Of a DNA stretch of 64,000 nt, positions 44,510-54,258 are shown piece by piece; the first letter of the stretch is position 1; each line of letters opens with the position of its first letter. The notes beneath the pieces are model-generated. The model saw only the letters and a list, made by a program, of their open reading frames with translations, did not search any database and was not told the origin of the DNA. Source of the stretch: Proteobacteria bacterium ST_bin12 (lineage in GTDB: Bacteria > Pseudomonadota > Gammaproteobacteria > Burkholderiales > Methylophilaceae). Location: NCBI GenBank assembly GCA_002083635.1, contig MSXP01000002.1, positions 1 to 64,000 on the forward strand, given 5' to 3'. Position numbers and translations under genes: made by a program.

Positions 44510-44542
44510 GTTATACAAAGCTAAATTATACAAAGCTAAATT
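44498..44542 (+). repeat. Three 15-bp tandem repeats spanning the blh stop codon
   Basis: ATACAAGGCTAAGTT (44498-44512) followed by two copies of ATACAAAGCTAAATT (44513-44527, 44528-44542). The blh stop TAA (44507-44509) lies in the first unit; each later unit also carries an in-frame TAA. Confidence 0.8.
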
Positions 44543-44555
44543 TGCATCAAAAAAA

Positions 44556-44590
44556 GGGTTAAGTACTCTGTTTTATGCAGTACTTAACCC
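44556..44590. terminator. Bidirectional terminator with 12-bp stem
   Basis: Perfect stem GGGTTAAGTACT/AGTACTTAACCC (44556-44567/44579-44590), with an A run before and a T run after. It lies between the convergent blh and pentapeptide-repeat genes. Confidence 0.85.
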
Positions 44591-44614
44591 GTTTTTTATA
44601 CCGAAAATTAAAAC

Positions 44615-45676
44615 TTATTGTTTTAACTGTGCATGCATCATGCAACTAGCGGCTAATTGTGCTGCTGCCACATTCACAGGTTCGTCTGTTTCAACTTCAA
44701 CAGTCTCAATGGGTGCAGCAATAGCTGCAGTTACTTTGCAATCGGTACATTTGCCTTTTACGGTATTAAAGCCTTTTATGGTGTTTAAGCCTTTAACGTC
44801 TTTAAAGCTAGCGTCATCCACATCAGCATCGGTTAAGTTTGCATCTGTTAAATCGGCGCCCGTTAAATTTGCTTTAACTAAGTCGGCGCGGTATAAGTTT
44901 GCACCGCGTAAATTAGCGTTTGTTAAATCGGCAAAACTAAAGGCAGCAATGTTTAAATCGGCATTTTCAAAGTTGGCGCCTGCAAAATTACCACCAATTG
45001 AATCAAATTTCATTTGGCCCATCGGTTGATTGCCTACATCTAAGCCAAATCTGCCTTTTTGAATGTTTGCGCCACTCATATCCACTTTGCCCAAAGTGCC
45101 AATCATGCGTGCATTGCTTAGGTTGGCGCCTTTGAAGTTGGTTTTATCAAAAATCGCCTGAAAAATAGTCGCGTTAGTTAAATCTGCGTTGGTGAAATCG
45201 GCATTTTCTAGGCGAGCTAGATTTAAATAAGCACCTTTAAGGTTTGCGCCAGTTAGCGTTGCACCTTTTAACTCTGCGCCAAAAAAGCTCACATTTTGCA
45301 TATTGCAATGGCTTAAATCTAAACCATTAAAAATTAAATAACCTGCATCTTTGTTGCTTAAATCGCAAGTTTTGCTGTTGATTTGCTGCATGGCACTATC
45401 TTGCGTGATTTTTTCGCGCTCAACTTCTTTATTTTTAGCATAAAACGCCTCAGCCTTTGCAATCATGCCGTCTTGGTCGAATAAAAATGAATCGCGTGCG
45501 CCTTCATTGCTAAAGCAATAAGTTTTGCCTTTATATAGTTCGTTAATCGCGCAGTTGGTTTTATGTAAGGCACCTTTTGATAAGCCATTTGTGCAATGGT
45601 CCGCAAATTCGCCTGCTAGAGCCGTGTTTGCAAACAGTAATAACGCGCTTGTTAAAGCCCAATTTAAATTTTTCAT
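44615..45676 (-). CDS. Exported pentapeptide-repeat protein
   Basis: A 353-aa protein with a signal peptide (NLNWALTSALLLFANTALA) and a central block (residues about 115-300) of A-(D/N)-L-x-x pentapeptide repeats such as LKGATLTGANLKGAYL and NLTGADLTDANLTDADV, which form a right-handed beta-helix. An N-terminal domain with Cys residues and a C-terminal region with CTDC precede and follow the helix. No enzymatic motif. Unlike quinolone-resistance pentapeptide proteins it is predicted to be periplasmic; its role is unknown. Confidence 0.85.
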   Translation of the reverse strand: MKNLNWALTSALLLFANTALAGEFADHCTNGLSKGALHKTNCAINELYKGKTYCFSNEGARDSFLFDQDGMIAKAEAFYAKNKEVEREKITQDSAMQQINSKTCDLSNKDAGYLIFNGLDLSHCNMQNVSFFGAELKGATLTGANLKGAYLNLARLENADFTNADLTNATIFQAIFDKTNFKGANLSNARMIGTLGKVDMSGANIQKGRFGLDVGNQPMGQMKFDSIGGNFAGANFENADLNIAAFSFADLTNANLRGANLYRADLVKANLTGADLTDANLTDADVDDASFKDVKGLNTIKGFNTVKGKCTDCKVTAAIAAPIETVEVETDEPVNVAAAQLAASCMMHAQLKQ

Positions 45677-45982
45677 CTCTTTATCTCCAAAGTGTTACTC
45701 AAGTTTTATTTATCTGCTTACGTGCAGGTTAAAGTCAGTATAAGCAGATTACTTTTATCTACAGTGACTGTAGTTACATTGAATCAAGTTAGATTGGCTA
45801 GCTTGAGATTGGTCGTAATTCGGGCTGATTACTGGCAAATAATTTAAAAATGGACAATCTACGTAAAATCACTAGTTACAAATTATTAACAAATAGCAGT
45901 CGGCAAACTTTAATTTAAGGCGTTTTAGTGAATATCTGCCAAGCTTAATGTTGAGCAGAGATGACCAAACAGGAGAATTAAA
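45677..45982. other. Divergent intergenic region
   Basis: 306 bp between two divergent genes. The AGGAGAA ribosome site of the glycine-zipper gene is at 45970-45976. No clear operator, repeat or RNA gene was seen apart from short A/T runs. Confidence 0.4.
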
Positions 45983-46588
45983 ATGCGTCAAACATTATTA
46001 TTAGGTTTAATTGCGGCAACGATTTCAATGCCAACTTTGGCGGATGATGATTATGAAGATCGTGGACGCGTGATTTCAGCAACCCCGCAATTTGAGCGCG
46101 TGAACAGCCCGCGTCAAGAATGTCGCACAGAATATGTACGTGAAACTTATTACGAGGCGCCACAGCGCTCATTAGGTGGTGCCATTATTGGCGGCCTAAC
46201 GGGTGGTTTAGTGGGTAGCCGATTTGGCGGTGGTAGTGGCCGAATTGCAACAGCTGCAATCGGCGCGGGCGTAGGCGCAATTGTCGGTGACCGCATTGAT
46301 AACAGTAACCAAGCTTATGGTCGTGAGCGTGTAGAAACCCGCCCAGTGGAGCGTTGTGTGCAAGTGGATAACTGGCAAAATATACCAGCAGGTTATTTAG
46401 TGAATTACGAATATAACGGTCGTCAATACTCAACTGTTACCGATAGAGACCCAGGCCAATTTGTGCCTGTGCAAGTAGCGGTAAGGTCTGGCGGTTATGT
46501 GACTAATGCAGGTTATCAATCTTATGACGACGATCGTCGTGGTCGTGGCAACGGTCACCGTAAGCATAAAGACCGTAAATATTGGTAG
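45983..46588 (+). CDS. Glycine-zipper 2TM-domain envelope protein
   Basis: A 201-aa protein with a signal peptide (MRQTLLLGLIAATISMPTLA), a glycine zipper at about residues 67-105 (LGGAIIGGLTGGLVGSRFG, then IGAGVGAIVGDRI) of the Rickettsia 17-kDa antigen type, and a beta-rich C-terminal part (VNYEYNGRQYST, FVPVQVAV). The last 15 residues are Arg/Lys/His-rich (GRGNGHRKHKDRK). Likely outer-membrane or periplasmic. Function is not known; several relatives affect envelope stability. AGGAGAA ribosome site upstream. Confidence 0.85.
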   Translation: MRQTLLLGLIAATISMPTLADDDYEDRGRVISATPQFERVNSPRQECRTEYVRETYYEAPQRSLGGAIIGGLTGGLVGSRFGGGSGRIATAAIGAGVGAIVGDRIDNSNQAYGRERVETRPVERCVQVDNWQNIPAGYLVNYEYNGRQYSTVTDRDPGQFVPVQVAVRSGGYVTNAGYQSYDDDRRGRGNGHRKHKDRKYW

Positions 46589-46654
46589 GCTTGATGGATT
46601 AGCATATTGCATGCGCGTTACTGCTTATTTCGCTATCTAATTCCACATTAATGT

Positions 46655-46734
46655 AAACCGCATCTTTAAATACTTAATATGCGGTTTTTTGCTATAAAAC
46701 TTAACCGTTTAAATGGGTTAAGTTTTATAGCAAA
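46655..46734 (+). terminator. Two tandem hairpins, terminator plus 19-bp inverted repeat
   Basis: First hairpin AAACCGCAT/ATGCGGTTT (46655-46663/46679-46687) with T run ends the glycine-zipper gene. It is followed at once by a perfect 19-bp inverted repeat (46688-46706/46716-46734) with a 9-nt loop whose inner part is AACTTAACC/GGTTAAGTT. Confidence 0.75.
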
Positions 46735-46783
46735 GTCTTAAACTTAGGCCGAATAAAACAATGCAGTGTTAAAATATGCGAAT

Positions 46784-47278
46784 ATGTTCGCCTTTTTAAA
46801 GAAAATATTTCAAGCCAAATTGCCACATGCCGCGCTTGCATGGCAACAAGCCGGTAATGAATCAGGTAGCGCCTACTGGCTGTATGCAGCGCCTGTGCAT
46901 TTAGTTTTGCAGCGCGATAGTTTTAGTTTGGCAGGGCCTGTGCCTTTGCAACTAGATTTAGAAGATGCAGAAGCTTTAACGCGTAGCCTCAACACCCATT
47001 TTGCGGCAGATAGCCTGCAATTTTTCTGGCATCAGCACCAATGGTTTTTGCGCTTACAGCAAAATCCGCATATGGAAACTACTCATCCACAACGCGCAGT
47101 TAATCAAGATATCAACCTATTTTTACCCACAGGTAGCGGTGCTAGCGCTTGGGCGAGTTTTCAAAATGAGCTGCAAATGTTGTTGTTTGAACACCCAGTG
47201 AATATTGCGCGTGAGAAGCAGCGTTTACCAACTCTGAATAGCATTTGGTGTTATGGCGGCGGCCAGCTTGCGCAATAA
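46784..47278 (+). CDS. Conserved hypothetical protein upstream of recJ
   Basis: A 164-aa protein from ATG 46784 (a GTG six codons upstream is possible). Distinct features: AYWLYAAPVHLVLQRDSFSL, a Trp-His rich centre (LQFFWHQHQWFLRL) and NSIWCYGGGQL at the end. The YAAPVHL and SIWxxGGG pattern recalls the short proteins encoded before recJ in other betaproteobacteria, related to cofactor-independent phosphoglycerate-mutase-like proteins, but no metal-site motif is complete. It lies 14 bp before recJ in the same operon. Confidence 0.6.
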   Translation: MFAFLKKIFQAKLPHAALAWQQAGNESGSAYWLYAAPVHLVLQRDSFSLAGPVPLQLDLEDAEALTRSLNTHFAADSLQFFWHQHQWFLRLQQNPHMETTHPQRAVNQDINLFLPTGSGASAWASFQNELQMLLFEHPVNIAREKQRLPTLNSIWCYGGGQLAQ

Positions 47279-47292
47279 ATCAAATAACTATT

Positions 47293-48993
47293 ATGCAAAT
47301 TAAATCACGCGCTTTTAATCAAATAACTGTTGATGCCCTCATCTCAGCAGGTGAAAACCCTTTGCTGGCAAGGCTTTATGCCGCGCGTGGGGTTACACAC
47401 GCAAGCGAGTTAAAAACAACATTAGCGCATATTATTCCGCCAGAACAACTCACCAACAACATGCAAATGGCCATTTTATTGGCCGATGCAATGCTGGCTA
47501 ATAAAAAAATATTAGTGATAGGCGATTACGATGCTGATGGCGCAACGGCAACTGCAGTGGCGGTTAAAGGCCTGCGCTTATTTTCTAATGTTTTAAAATC
47601 AACCAGCCAAATCGATTTTTTGGTTCCAAATCGCTTTGAATATGGCTATGGCCTAACGCCAGAAATCGTCGCACTCGCTGCTACTTTATCACCAGATGTT
47701 TTAGTCACGGTTGATAACGGTATTGCCAGTTGCGATGGTGTGCTGGCTGCTAATCAGCTAGACATGCAAGTACTAATCACTGATCATCATTTACCTAGTG
47801 ATACCAAGCCGCAAGCCGCTTGTATAGTGAATCCCAATCAGCATGGTTGCGATTTTAAAAGCAAACATCTGGCAGGTGTTGGTGTGATGTTTTATGTATT
47901 GCTGGCCTTGCGTGCCGAGTTGCGCAAGCGCGGAATTTTTGACAATCAGCCAGAACCAAATTTAAGTATTTTGTTGGATTTAGTGGCGCTAGGTACGGTA
48001 GCCGATTTAGTCAAATTAGATGCTAATAATCGCATTCTGGTGGAGCAAGGTTTGCGCCGTATCCGTGCTAGCGCTTGCGCCGCAGGCATTACCGCTTTGC
48101 TGCAAGTAGCAGGGCGCGAACCCAGCAAAACATCGGCACAGGATTTAGGTTTTTATGTAGGGCCAAGGCTAAATGCGGCTGGCAGATTAGATGATATGCG
48201 GCTAGGCATTACCTGCCTGTTGGCTGAAGATGCCGCAGACGCTGTGCAAAAAGCGCAAACCTTGCATGAGCTCAATATGGAACGCCGCAACATCGAAGCT
48301 GATATGCAAGATAGCGCATTGGCAATTTTAGAAGATATCGCTGTCAGTGCGCAATTTAGCATTAGCTTATTTAACGCAGAATGGCATCAAGGCGTGATTG
48401 GTATTTTGGCTTCGCGGCTCAAAGATCGTTATCACCGCCCAGCGATTGTGTTTGCAGAAGGTGGCGATGGTTTATTAAAAGGCTCTGGCCGTTCAATTGC
48501 CAGTTTGCATCTACGTGACGCGCTGGATTTAGTTACCAAAATTCACCCTGATTTAATCGTTAAGTTTGGCGGTCATGCCATGGCAGCAGGCTTAACGATT
48601 AGGCAAGCTGATTTTTTGGCGTTTGAAGCTGCGTTTGAAGCGGTGGTGCGAAGCTTGATAACCGAAACCGATTTACAAGCGGTGATGGAAACCGATGGTG
48701 GCTTGCAAAGTCATGAAGTAAACTTGCAAACGGCGCAATTATTAGCAGGTAAAGTATGGGGACAAGGCTTTCATCAGCCTTTGTTTTTTGATGATTTTGC
48801 TGTCATTAACCAGCGAATTGTCGGTGAAAAACACCTTAAATTAATACTAGAAAAAGACCAAAAACGCTTTGATGCGATTTATTTTAATCAGCGTGATTTT
48901 CTGCCCGACCAAATTTCTGCTGCTTATGTTCTAGAAGCCAATGAATACAAAGGTTTGCAAACCGTACAATTACAGTTGAAATATGCGGCATAG
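47293..48993 (+). CDS. recJ: Single-stranded-DNA-specific 5'-3' exonuclease RecJ
   Basis: From ATG 47293 the product is 566 aa, matching RecJ; a TTG in the preceding gene would extend it without homology. DHH-family motifs are visible: VIGDYDADGATATA (I), TVDNGIAS (II), LITDHHLPSD (III), VALGTVADLV (IV), and the DHHA1 motif GGHAMAAGLTI. Family role: degrades single strands in recombination and mismatch repair using Mn2+/Mg2+. It overlaps tamA by 11 bp. Confidence 0.95.
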   Translation: MQIKSRAFNQITVDALISAGENPLLARLYAARGVTHASELKTTLAHIIPPEQLTNNMQMAILLADAMLANKKILVIGDYDADGATATAVAVKGLRLFSNVLKSTSQIDFLVPNRFEYGYGLTPEIVALAATLSPDVLVTVDNGIASCDGVLAANQLDMQVLITDHHLPSDTKPQAACIVNPNQHGCDFKSKHLAGVGVMFYVLLALRAELRKRGIFDNQPEPNLSILLDLVALGTVADLVKLDANNRILVEQGLRRIRASACAAGITALLQVAGREPSKTSAQDLGFYVGPRLNAAGRLDDMRLGITCLLAEDAADAVQKAQTLHELNMERRNIEADMQDSALAILEDIAVSAQFSISLFNAEWHQGVIGILASRLKDRYHRPAIVFAEGGDGLLKGSGRSIASLHLRDALDLVTKIHPDLIVKFGGHAMAAGLTIRQADFLAFEAAFEAVVRSLITETDLQAVMETDGGLQSHEVNLQTAQLLAGKVWGQGFHQPLFFDDFAVINQRIVGEKHLKLILEKDQKRFDAIYFNQRDFLPDQISAAYVLEANEYKGLQTVQLQLKYAA

Positions 48994-50797
48994 CGGAAAA
49001 ATCTGCCTATTTTTTTTGGTTAAGTTATGGGTAGCGGCCACGATAATTGGTCTGTTTTCAATGCATTTACAAGCAGCAGAAACAAGTTACAGTGTTGAAA
49101 TTTCTGTGAACGATGTTAGCCAAACACAAACAAATGATGAAACCACGCTACTAAGGAATTTGCTTCAACAGCATCTGGATATTGTGAAGTGGCGCGATAA
49201 TCCGCGCATGTCGCCCGCAGAGTGGTTGCGGTTGTATCAAGCAACGCCGCAAGCGATTGCAGATTTGCTGGCTACAGAGGGGTATTTTTCACATGAAATC
49301 ACACCGTCAATTGATACTGTTACAGGTGTTTCGCAGGCTAAATTTTTGGTGAATCCTGGTAAGCCTGTGCTAGTGAACGCGGTTGATATCAGCTTTACAG
49401 GCGATATTTTGCAGCAAGACCCAGCAGAGCAATCGGCAAGATTGGCCAGCATCGCTACATTAAGGCAAAACTGGTTATTACAACCAGGCGCCGTATTTAA
49501 ACAATCAGATTGGAGCCAAGCAAAGCGCCGATTGCTGGTTAATCTATTGGTAGAGCGTTATCCAAACGCCAGTATTAAAGCCAGCAAGGCAGAAGTAGAC
49601 CCCACTTTGAACAAAGTAACAATTACGTTAGAAGTTGATAGCGGCCAAAGTTTTACGTTTGGCGAGTTAGAAATTGAGGGTTTGCAACGCTATCCTGCCA
49701 GTATTATTCAAGATTTAAATCGCATCAGACCAGGCACAACATACAGCCAAGCAAGGCTACAAATATTGCAATCACGCTTAGAAGAAAGCGGTTATTTTCA
49801 GGGGGTAGAAGTCACTGCCAGCACGACTACCGCAGTCAATGATGTGGTGCCGATAAAAGTAAGCGTACAAGAAAATCCATCCATTAAATTGGGTGCGGGT
49901 GCGGGTTACAGTACCAATACGGGTGCGCGGGCGCAGCTAACTTATGATGATTTGAATTTATTCAATCGCGGCTGGCGCTTAACTAGCAGCCTAAAACCAG
50001 AACAACGCGCGCAATCATTAAGTGCATTGGTGCGCTTGCCAACCGATAGTGACGGTTATCGCGATAGCTTGAATGCGGGGTTAGAACGCAGAGTGATTGA
50101 AGGCCAAATTACGACGTCTGGTCAAACAGGAATTAACAGAAGTTGGGGTCCGCGTAGAACAGAGCAAACCGTTGGCGCGGCTTATTTGATCGAGCATCAA
50201 GCCTTAGATGGCGCGGAATCTGTTACTAGAAGTGTGGCTACTTTGTCATACGGTATTACTTTGCGCCGCACCGATAATGACCGCAATCCAACGCGTGGCT
50301 ATTTGTTTAACACGCAACTCGCTGTTGCGCCGATTGAGCAACTTTCTAGCGGGCGATTTTTACAAAGCTACGCAAAAGTACAGGGCTACTATCCATTAAC
50401 GAGCAGCACGCAACTTATCGCCAGAGCAGAAATAGGCGCAGTCAGCGGCAGAAACAGCGCACCAGCAGCGTTTTTATTCCGCGCAGGCGGCGATCAATCA
50501 ATAAGAGGTTACGCATTTGAAAGTTTGGGCGTGCGTGAGGGCGATGCCACAGTGGGCGGGCGCTATTTGGCAACAGGCAGCATAGAAGCGATTCAATGGC
50601 TGACCCAACAATGGGGCGCGGCGATATTTGTGGACGCTGGTAATGCGGCCAATACATTACAGGATTTAAAACCCGTTTATGGCTACGGTTTAGGCGCGCG
50701 CTGGAAAAGCCCGATAGGCGCGATTGGCGGTGATATTGCGTATGGCGAAGCAACCAAAGAATTCCGCCTACATTTTAATTTAGGTGTTGCATTTTGA
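48983..50797 (+). CDS. tamA: Outer-membrane assembly protein TamA
   Basis: A 604-aa Omp85-family protein: a signal region (LFFLVKLWVAATIIGLFSMHLQAA), three POTRA-like domains (residues about 35-275, with FGELEIEGLQRYPASII), and a beta-barrel whose late RGYAFESLG motif is the conserved lid-lock RG(F/Y) sequence. Family role: with TamB it helps insert autotransporters and other outer-membrane proteins. It ends in a terminal aromatic (GVAF). It overlaps recJ and the tamB start. Confidence 0.92.
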   Translation: MRHSGKICLFFLVKLWVAATIIGLFSMHLQAAETSYSVEISVNDVSQTQTNDETTLLRNLLQQHLDIVKWRDNPRMSPAEWLRLYQATPQAIADLLATEGYFSHEITPSIDTVTGVSQAKFLVNPGKPVLVNAVDISFTGDILQQDPAEQSARLASIATLRQNWLLQPGAVFKQSDWSQAKRRLLVNLLVERYPNASIKASKAEVDPTLNKVTITLEVDSGQSFTFGELEIEGLQRYPASIIQDLNRIRPGTTYSQARLQILQSRLEESGYFQGVEVTASTTTAVNDVVPIKVSVQENPSIKLGAGAGYSTNTGARAQLTYDDLNLFNRGWRLTSSLKPEQRAQSLSALVRLPTDSDGYRDSLNAGLERRVIEGQITTSGQTGINRSWGPRRTEQTVGAAYLIEHQALDGAESVTRSVATLSYGITLRRTDNDRNPTRGYLFNTQLAVAPIEQLSSGRFLQSYAKVQGYYPLTSSTQLIARAEIGAVSGRNSAPAAFLFRAGGDQSIRGYAFESLGVREGDATVGGRYLATGSIEAIQWLTQQWGAAIFVDAGNAANTLQDLKPVYGYGLGARWKSPIGAIGGDIAYGEATKEFRLHFNLGVAF

Positions 50798-53700
50798 ACT
50801 TAAGGCACATGTTGAGTTTGAACAATCTAAAAAAATGGACTTACATAAAAGCAGCATTGCTCAGCTTTGCCTTGCTGATGTTGACGCCTGCGCAAGGCGA
50901 AATGACTATACATGGTAGCTCTAATCTGGATACGCTGGATTACGATGTAGATAATATTCACCTACAACTCACTAAATTAGAGTCGCGCTGGCAGCTATCG
51001 CCATTTGACAGCAGTTTGCTAGTGGAAAAAATGCGCGCGAAACGCTTGGTCATTACTTTGCGTGATACCGAAAAGAAAGCAGATAAAACAGGTTTGCCAG
51101 AGCGCATCAACTTACCTTTTCCTGTGCAGATTCAACAGGCGGAAGTGGTAGAGCTGGTGATAGTGACGCCAACCGAAACCTACACACTCAATCAGGTTCA
51201 ATTCGATTTAAAAGCCGATAGCAAAATCATACAGCTGAATTATTTGCGCGCCGCAACGCCTTATGGTCAGGCTCAATTGCAGCTCAATATGCAAACGGCG
51301 CGCCCATTTGCATTAACGGGTGAGGCCATTATTAAGCAAGCCAGTCTTGATAGCAGCTTGCCTTACGACATTAAAACGCAGTTGGCGGGCGATTTAAATA
51401 GCATAAATTTTGAGCTGAATCCGCTGTTAATTTTGCAAAATAATCAGCTGGCAATAGGGCAAACCGCTGCAAACGATTTAATAGCGGCGAATATGCAAAT
51501 CAACGGCGAAATCGGATTAGCCAATGATTATCCGCTTAAATTGGTTGCGCACTTAACCAATTTAAAACCCGAAAAATTAGGCAGCTACCCTGTAGGCTTA
51601 TTGAATGTTGATGTAGAGATGCATGGCGACTTAGGTAAACAAACTGGCTTGCAAGTGCAACTATTAGCTAAAGAGAGCTATTTGCAGACCGATAATGCCA
51701 AGCAACCCTTGGCGCTTGCAGGTAATTTTGTGGTGATTGGTAATCAAATCAATGTCATTGATTTAAATGCCAATATCGCTAGTAATATTTTTAAAGCAAC
51801 AGGTAGTCTGGGTGCGGCAGACAGCGTGCTGGAATGGCGCGCTGATTTACCACAGCTCAGCACATTTGGCCGCGAATTTTCAGGTCAAGCAGTGGCCAGC
51901 GGCTCACTGGCTGGCACGTTTGAAAACTTAGCCTTGCGCTTAAAATTGACAGCGCAAAAATTGCAATTACCCAATAAAATTCAATTAGAAAAACTGGACG
52001 GGCAGGCAACTATAATGGCCGATACCAATGGTGCAGTAGATGCCATATTCAATGCAGATGGTTTAAAAGTGGCACAAAATCCTGTGATGAATGCAGCGCT
52101 TAGCTTACAAGGTACACGCGTGGCGCACCAACTTAAGTTAACCGCAAATTCGCAACAAAAAATCCTGCCGTTTCAATTTGAAACTTTGTTGCAAGGTGGA
52201 TTAAACGGCGACACTTGGCAGGGTTTTATTCAAAGTTTGCAATTAAAAGGCGAAACCCCAGTTACTTTGCAAGCGCCTGCAAAATTGAGCGCTACCTTGC
52301 AGGATGTGACGTTGGGTAATGCAGTTTTGCAACTCACAAAAGGCCGCATAGAAATTGACGGTTTGCAAGCTGGCAGAAAAGGATTTGTCAGTCAAGGTAA
52401 GCTTAGCCAGCTTGCTCTAGATGACATACCTCCGAGTGTGTTTACTCTGCCGGCCAGATTAAAAGGCAACCCAGTTTTTTCTGGTTATTGGAATATTAAT
52501 GCGTTGGAATCTGTTAATGCGCAAGCACAGTTTAAGTTGGATTCTGGCGATTTAAGCTTAAGCGATTCAACGGGTGTAGCCAAACCGCTTGGCTTGCAAA
52601 ACTTAAGCGCAGATTTAAAAGTCGTTAATAATCAATCTGATTTGATGTGGCTATTAGATGGCACACAATTAGGGCATTTTGATGGGCATGTAAAAACCAT
52701 ACTCACTAAAGTGGAATCAGGATTTGCTTTAATGGCAGACGCGCCGCTCAACATTAGCAGTAACGCACAACTCAATACCTTAGCTTGGCTGCCTTTATCC
52801 GATTCGCTTGCTGACGCGCAATTGGATGGCGTGTTAAGCATGATATTGAGCGCCGATGGCACCATGCAAAAGCCCAATTTGCGTGGCAATGCAATGGGTA
52901 AAAACTTGCAATTTATCCTGCCTTCTCAAGGTGTGGCGTTAACAGATGGCACATTACAAGCCAGTTTTGAAAATGATCAATTACAAATTAAAGAAGCGGT
53001 CTGGAAAGGCGGTAGCGGTTATTTACGCACTAACGGTACTTTGCAACTCATCAATCAGCAGGCTTTAAACTTGCAACCCAGTATCGCTTTAAATTGGGTA
53101 GCAGAACAGTTCACGGTGCTGTCAGGTGCGGACAGATTGTTGGTATTGAATGGCGCAGGTAAAACTACTTTAGCAGATGATTTGCTGACTATTTCTGGCG
53201 ATTTTAAAGTGATAAAAGGCTTGGTAGGACTGCCTAATGATGATGTGCCAACGCTGGCCGATGATGTGGTTGTGCTGGGACGTGCTGAAATAGTCAATGA
53301 TGATGCGCTCAAAATCTTGCTCAATAATCTGCGCATTGATTTGGGTGATGATTTTACGTTGCGCGGTCGCGGTTTGGATGCGCAATTGTCTGGCGCGTTG
53401 ACGCTGGTGGGCCTAACGCAATATTTACCACATACCGAAGGCACAATTCGCATTAAAAAAGGCACTTATACGGCCTATGGCCAAGTGCTGAATATTACGC
53501 GCGGCGTGATTGCTTTTACAGGCCCAATTGATAACCCAAGCTTGAATATTCGCGCAATGCGCAATGCGCCATCAAACAATGACAGCATCATTAAAAGCAA
53601 CGCAGAGGCCTCAAGCAATGGCGAGGTGACTGGTAGCAACTTCAGCCAAACCACGTCTTCAGCGGTACAGAATGTAAATGCGGGTGTCGAAATCACAGGT

Positions 53701-54117
53701 AATGGCTTAAATCCAGCCGTTAAATTGGTGTCAGAACCCAATGTGACCGATACTGAAAAACTATCTTGGTTGCTGCTTGGGCGTGGCACTAATCAAGCAG
53801 GGTCTAGTGATTTTGCCATGCTTTCATTAGCCGCAGGCGCGGTATTGTCAGACGAAAATTCGCTGCCGCTACAAACAAAACTAGCGCGCGCAGCCGGCTT
53901 GGATGAATTGAGCTTTGGCGGCGCTGATGCCGATACTGCATCGCTGACTTTTGGTAAACGCTTGTCATCTCAACTGTATTTAAGTTATCAAAAAAGTGTG
54001 AGCGGCTTATTGGACGTAGCAAGGCTGACGTTTAATATTACGCCACGCTGGGCTCTGCAGGCCGAAACAGGTACAGAAAGTGCGGTAGATGCTTTGTACA
54101 CGTTTAGCTTTAAATAA
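50794..54117 (+). CDS. tamB: Translocation and assembly module subunit TamB
   Basis: A 1107-aa AsmA-like/TamB protein with one N-terminal membrane segment (YIKAALLSFALLMLTPAQG), a long beta-rich periplasmic body of repeating short strands (predicted beta-taco groove), and the conserved C-terminal domain (DUF490) with TLRGRGLDAQLSGALTL and LDELSFGGADADTASLTFGKRLS. Family role: bridges inner membrane to TamA; relatives also move phospholipid. TTG 50794 overlaps the tamA stop; ATG 50809 is an alternative start. It is somewhat shorter than E. coli TamB (about 1259 aa). Confidence 0.9.
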   Translation: MNLRHMLSLNNLKKWTYIKAALLSFALLMLTPAQGEMTIHGSSNLDTLDYDVDNIHLQLTKLESRWQLSPFDSSLLVEKMRAKRLVITLRDTEKKADKTGLPERINLPFPVQIQQAEVVELVIVTPTETYTLNQVQFDLKADSKIIQLNYLRAATPYGQAQLQLNMQTARPFALTGEAIIKQASLDSSLPYDIKTQLAGDLNSINFELNPLLILQNNQLAIGQTAANDLIAANMQINGEIGLANDYPLKLVAHLTNLKPEKLGSYPVGLLNVDVEMHGDLGKQTGLQVQLLAKESYLQTDNAKQPLALAGNFVVIGNQINVIDLNANIASNIFKATGSLGAADSVLEWRADLPQLSTFGREFSGQAVASGSLAGTFENLALRLKLTAQKLQLPNKIQLEKLDGQATIMADTNGAVDAIFNADGLKVAQNPVMNAALSLQGTRVAHQLKLTANSQQKILPFQFETLLQGGLNGDTWQGFIQSLQLKGETPVTLQAPAKLSATLQDVTLGNAVLQLTKGRIEIDGLQAGRKGFVSQGKLSQLALDDIPPSVFTLPARLKGNPVFSGYWNINALESVNAQAQFKLDSGDLSLSDSTGVAKPLGLQNLSADLKVVNNQSDLMWLLDGTQLGHFDGHVKTILTKVESGFALMADAPLNISSNAQLNTLAWLPLSDSLADAQLDGVLSMILSADGTMQKPNLRGNAMGKNLQFILPSQGVALTDGTLQASFENDQLQIKEAVWKGGSGYLRTNGTLQLINQQALNLQPSIALNWVAEQFTVLSGADRLLVLNGAGKTTLADDLLTISGDFKVIKGLVGLPNDDVPTLADDVVVLGRAEIVNDDALKILLNNLRIDLGDDFTLRGRGLDAQLSGALTLVGLTQYLPHTEGTIRIKKGTYTAYGQVLNITRGVIAFTGPIDNPSLNIRAMRNAPSNNDSIIKSNAEASSNGEVTGSNFSQTTSSAVQNVNAGVEITGNGLNPAVKLVSEPNVTDTEKLSWLLLGRGTNQAGSSDFAMLSLAAGAVLSDENSLPLQTKLARAAGLDELSFGGADADTASLTFGKRLSSQLYLSYQKSVSGLLDVARLTFNITPRWALQAETGTESAVDALYTFSFK

Positions 54118-54151
54118 AAGGCTTCAAATGTTTTAGCAAAAACTTAACGCT

Positions 54152-54184
54152 AAAAACTTAACACTTTTTTAGGGTTAAATTTTT
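54152..54184 (+). terminator. Imperfect hairpin downstream of tamB
   Basis: AAAAACTTAAC (54152-54162) pairs with GTTAAATTTTT (54174-54184) with one mismatch. The CTTAAC/GTTAA core relates it to the other GGTTAAG hairpins. Two tandem AAAAACTTAAC copies lie here. Confidence 0.4.
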
Positions 54185-54258
54185 GTTAAAACTAGCATTC
54201 CACATTGACCATACTAGCTTGCAAGCGTAGAATTCGCGCCAATTCTTAAGGCATTTTT

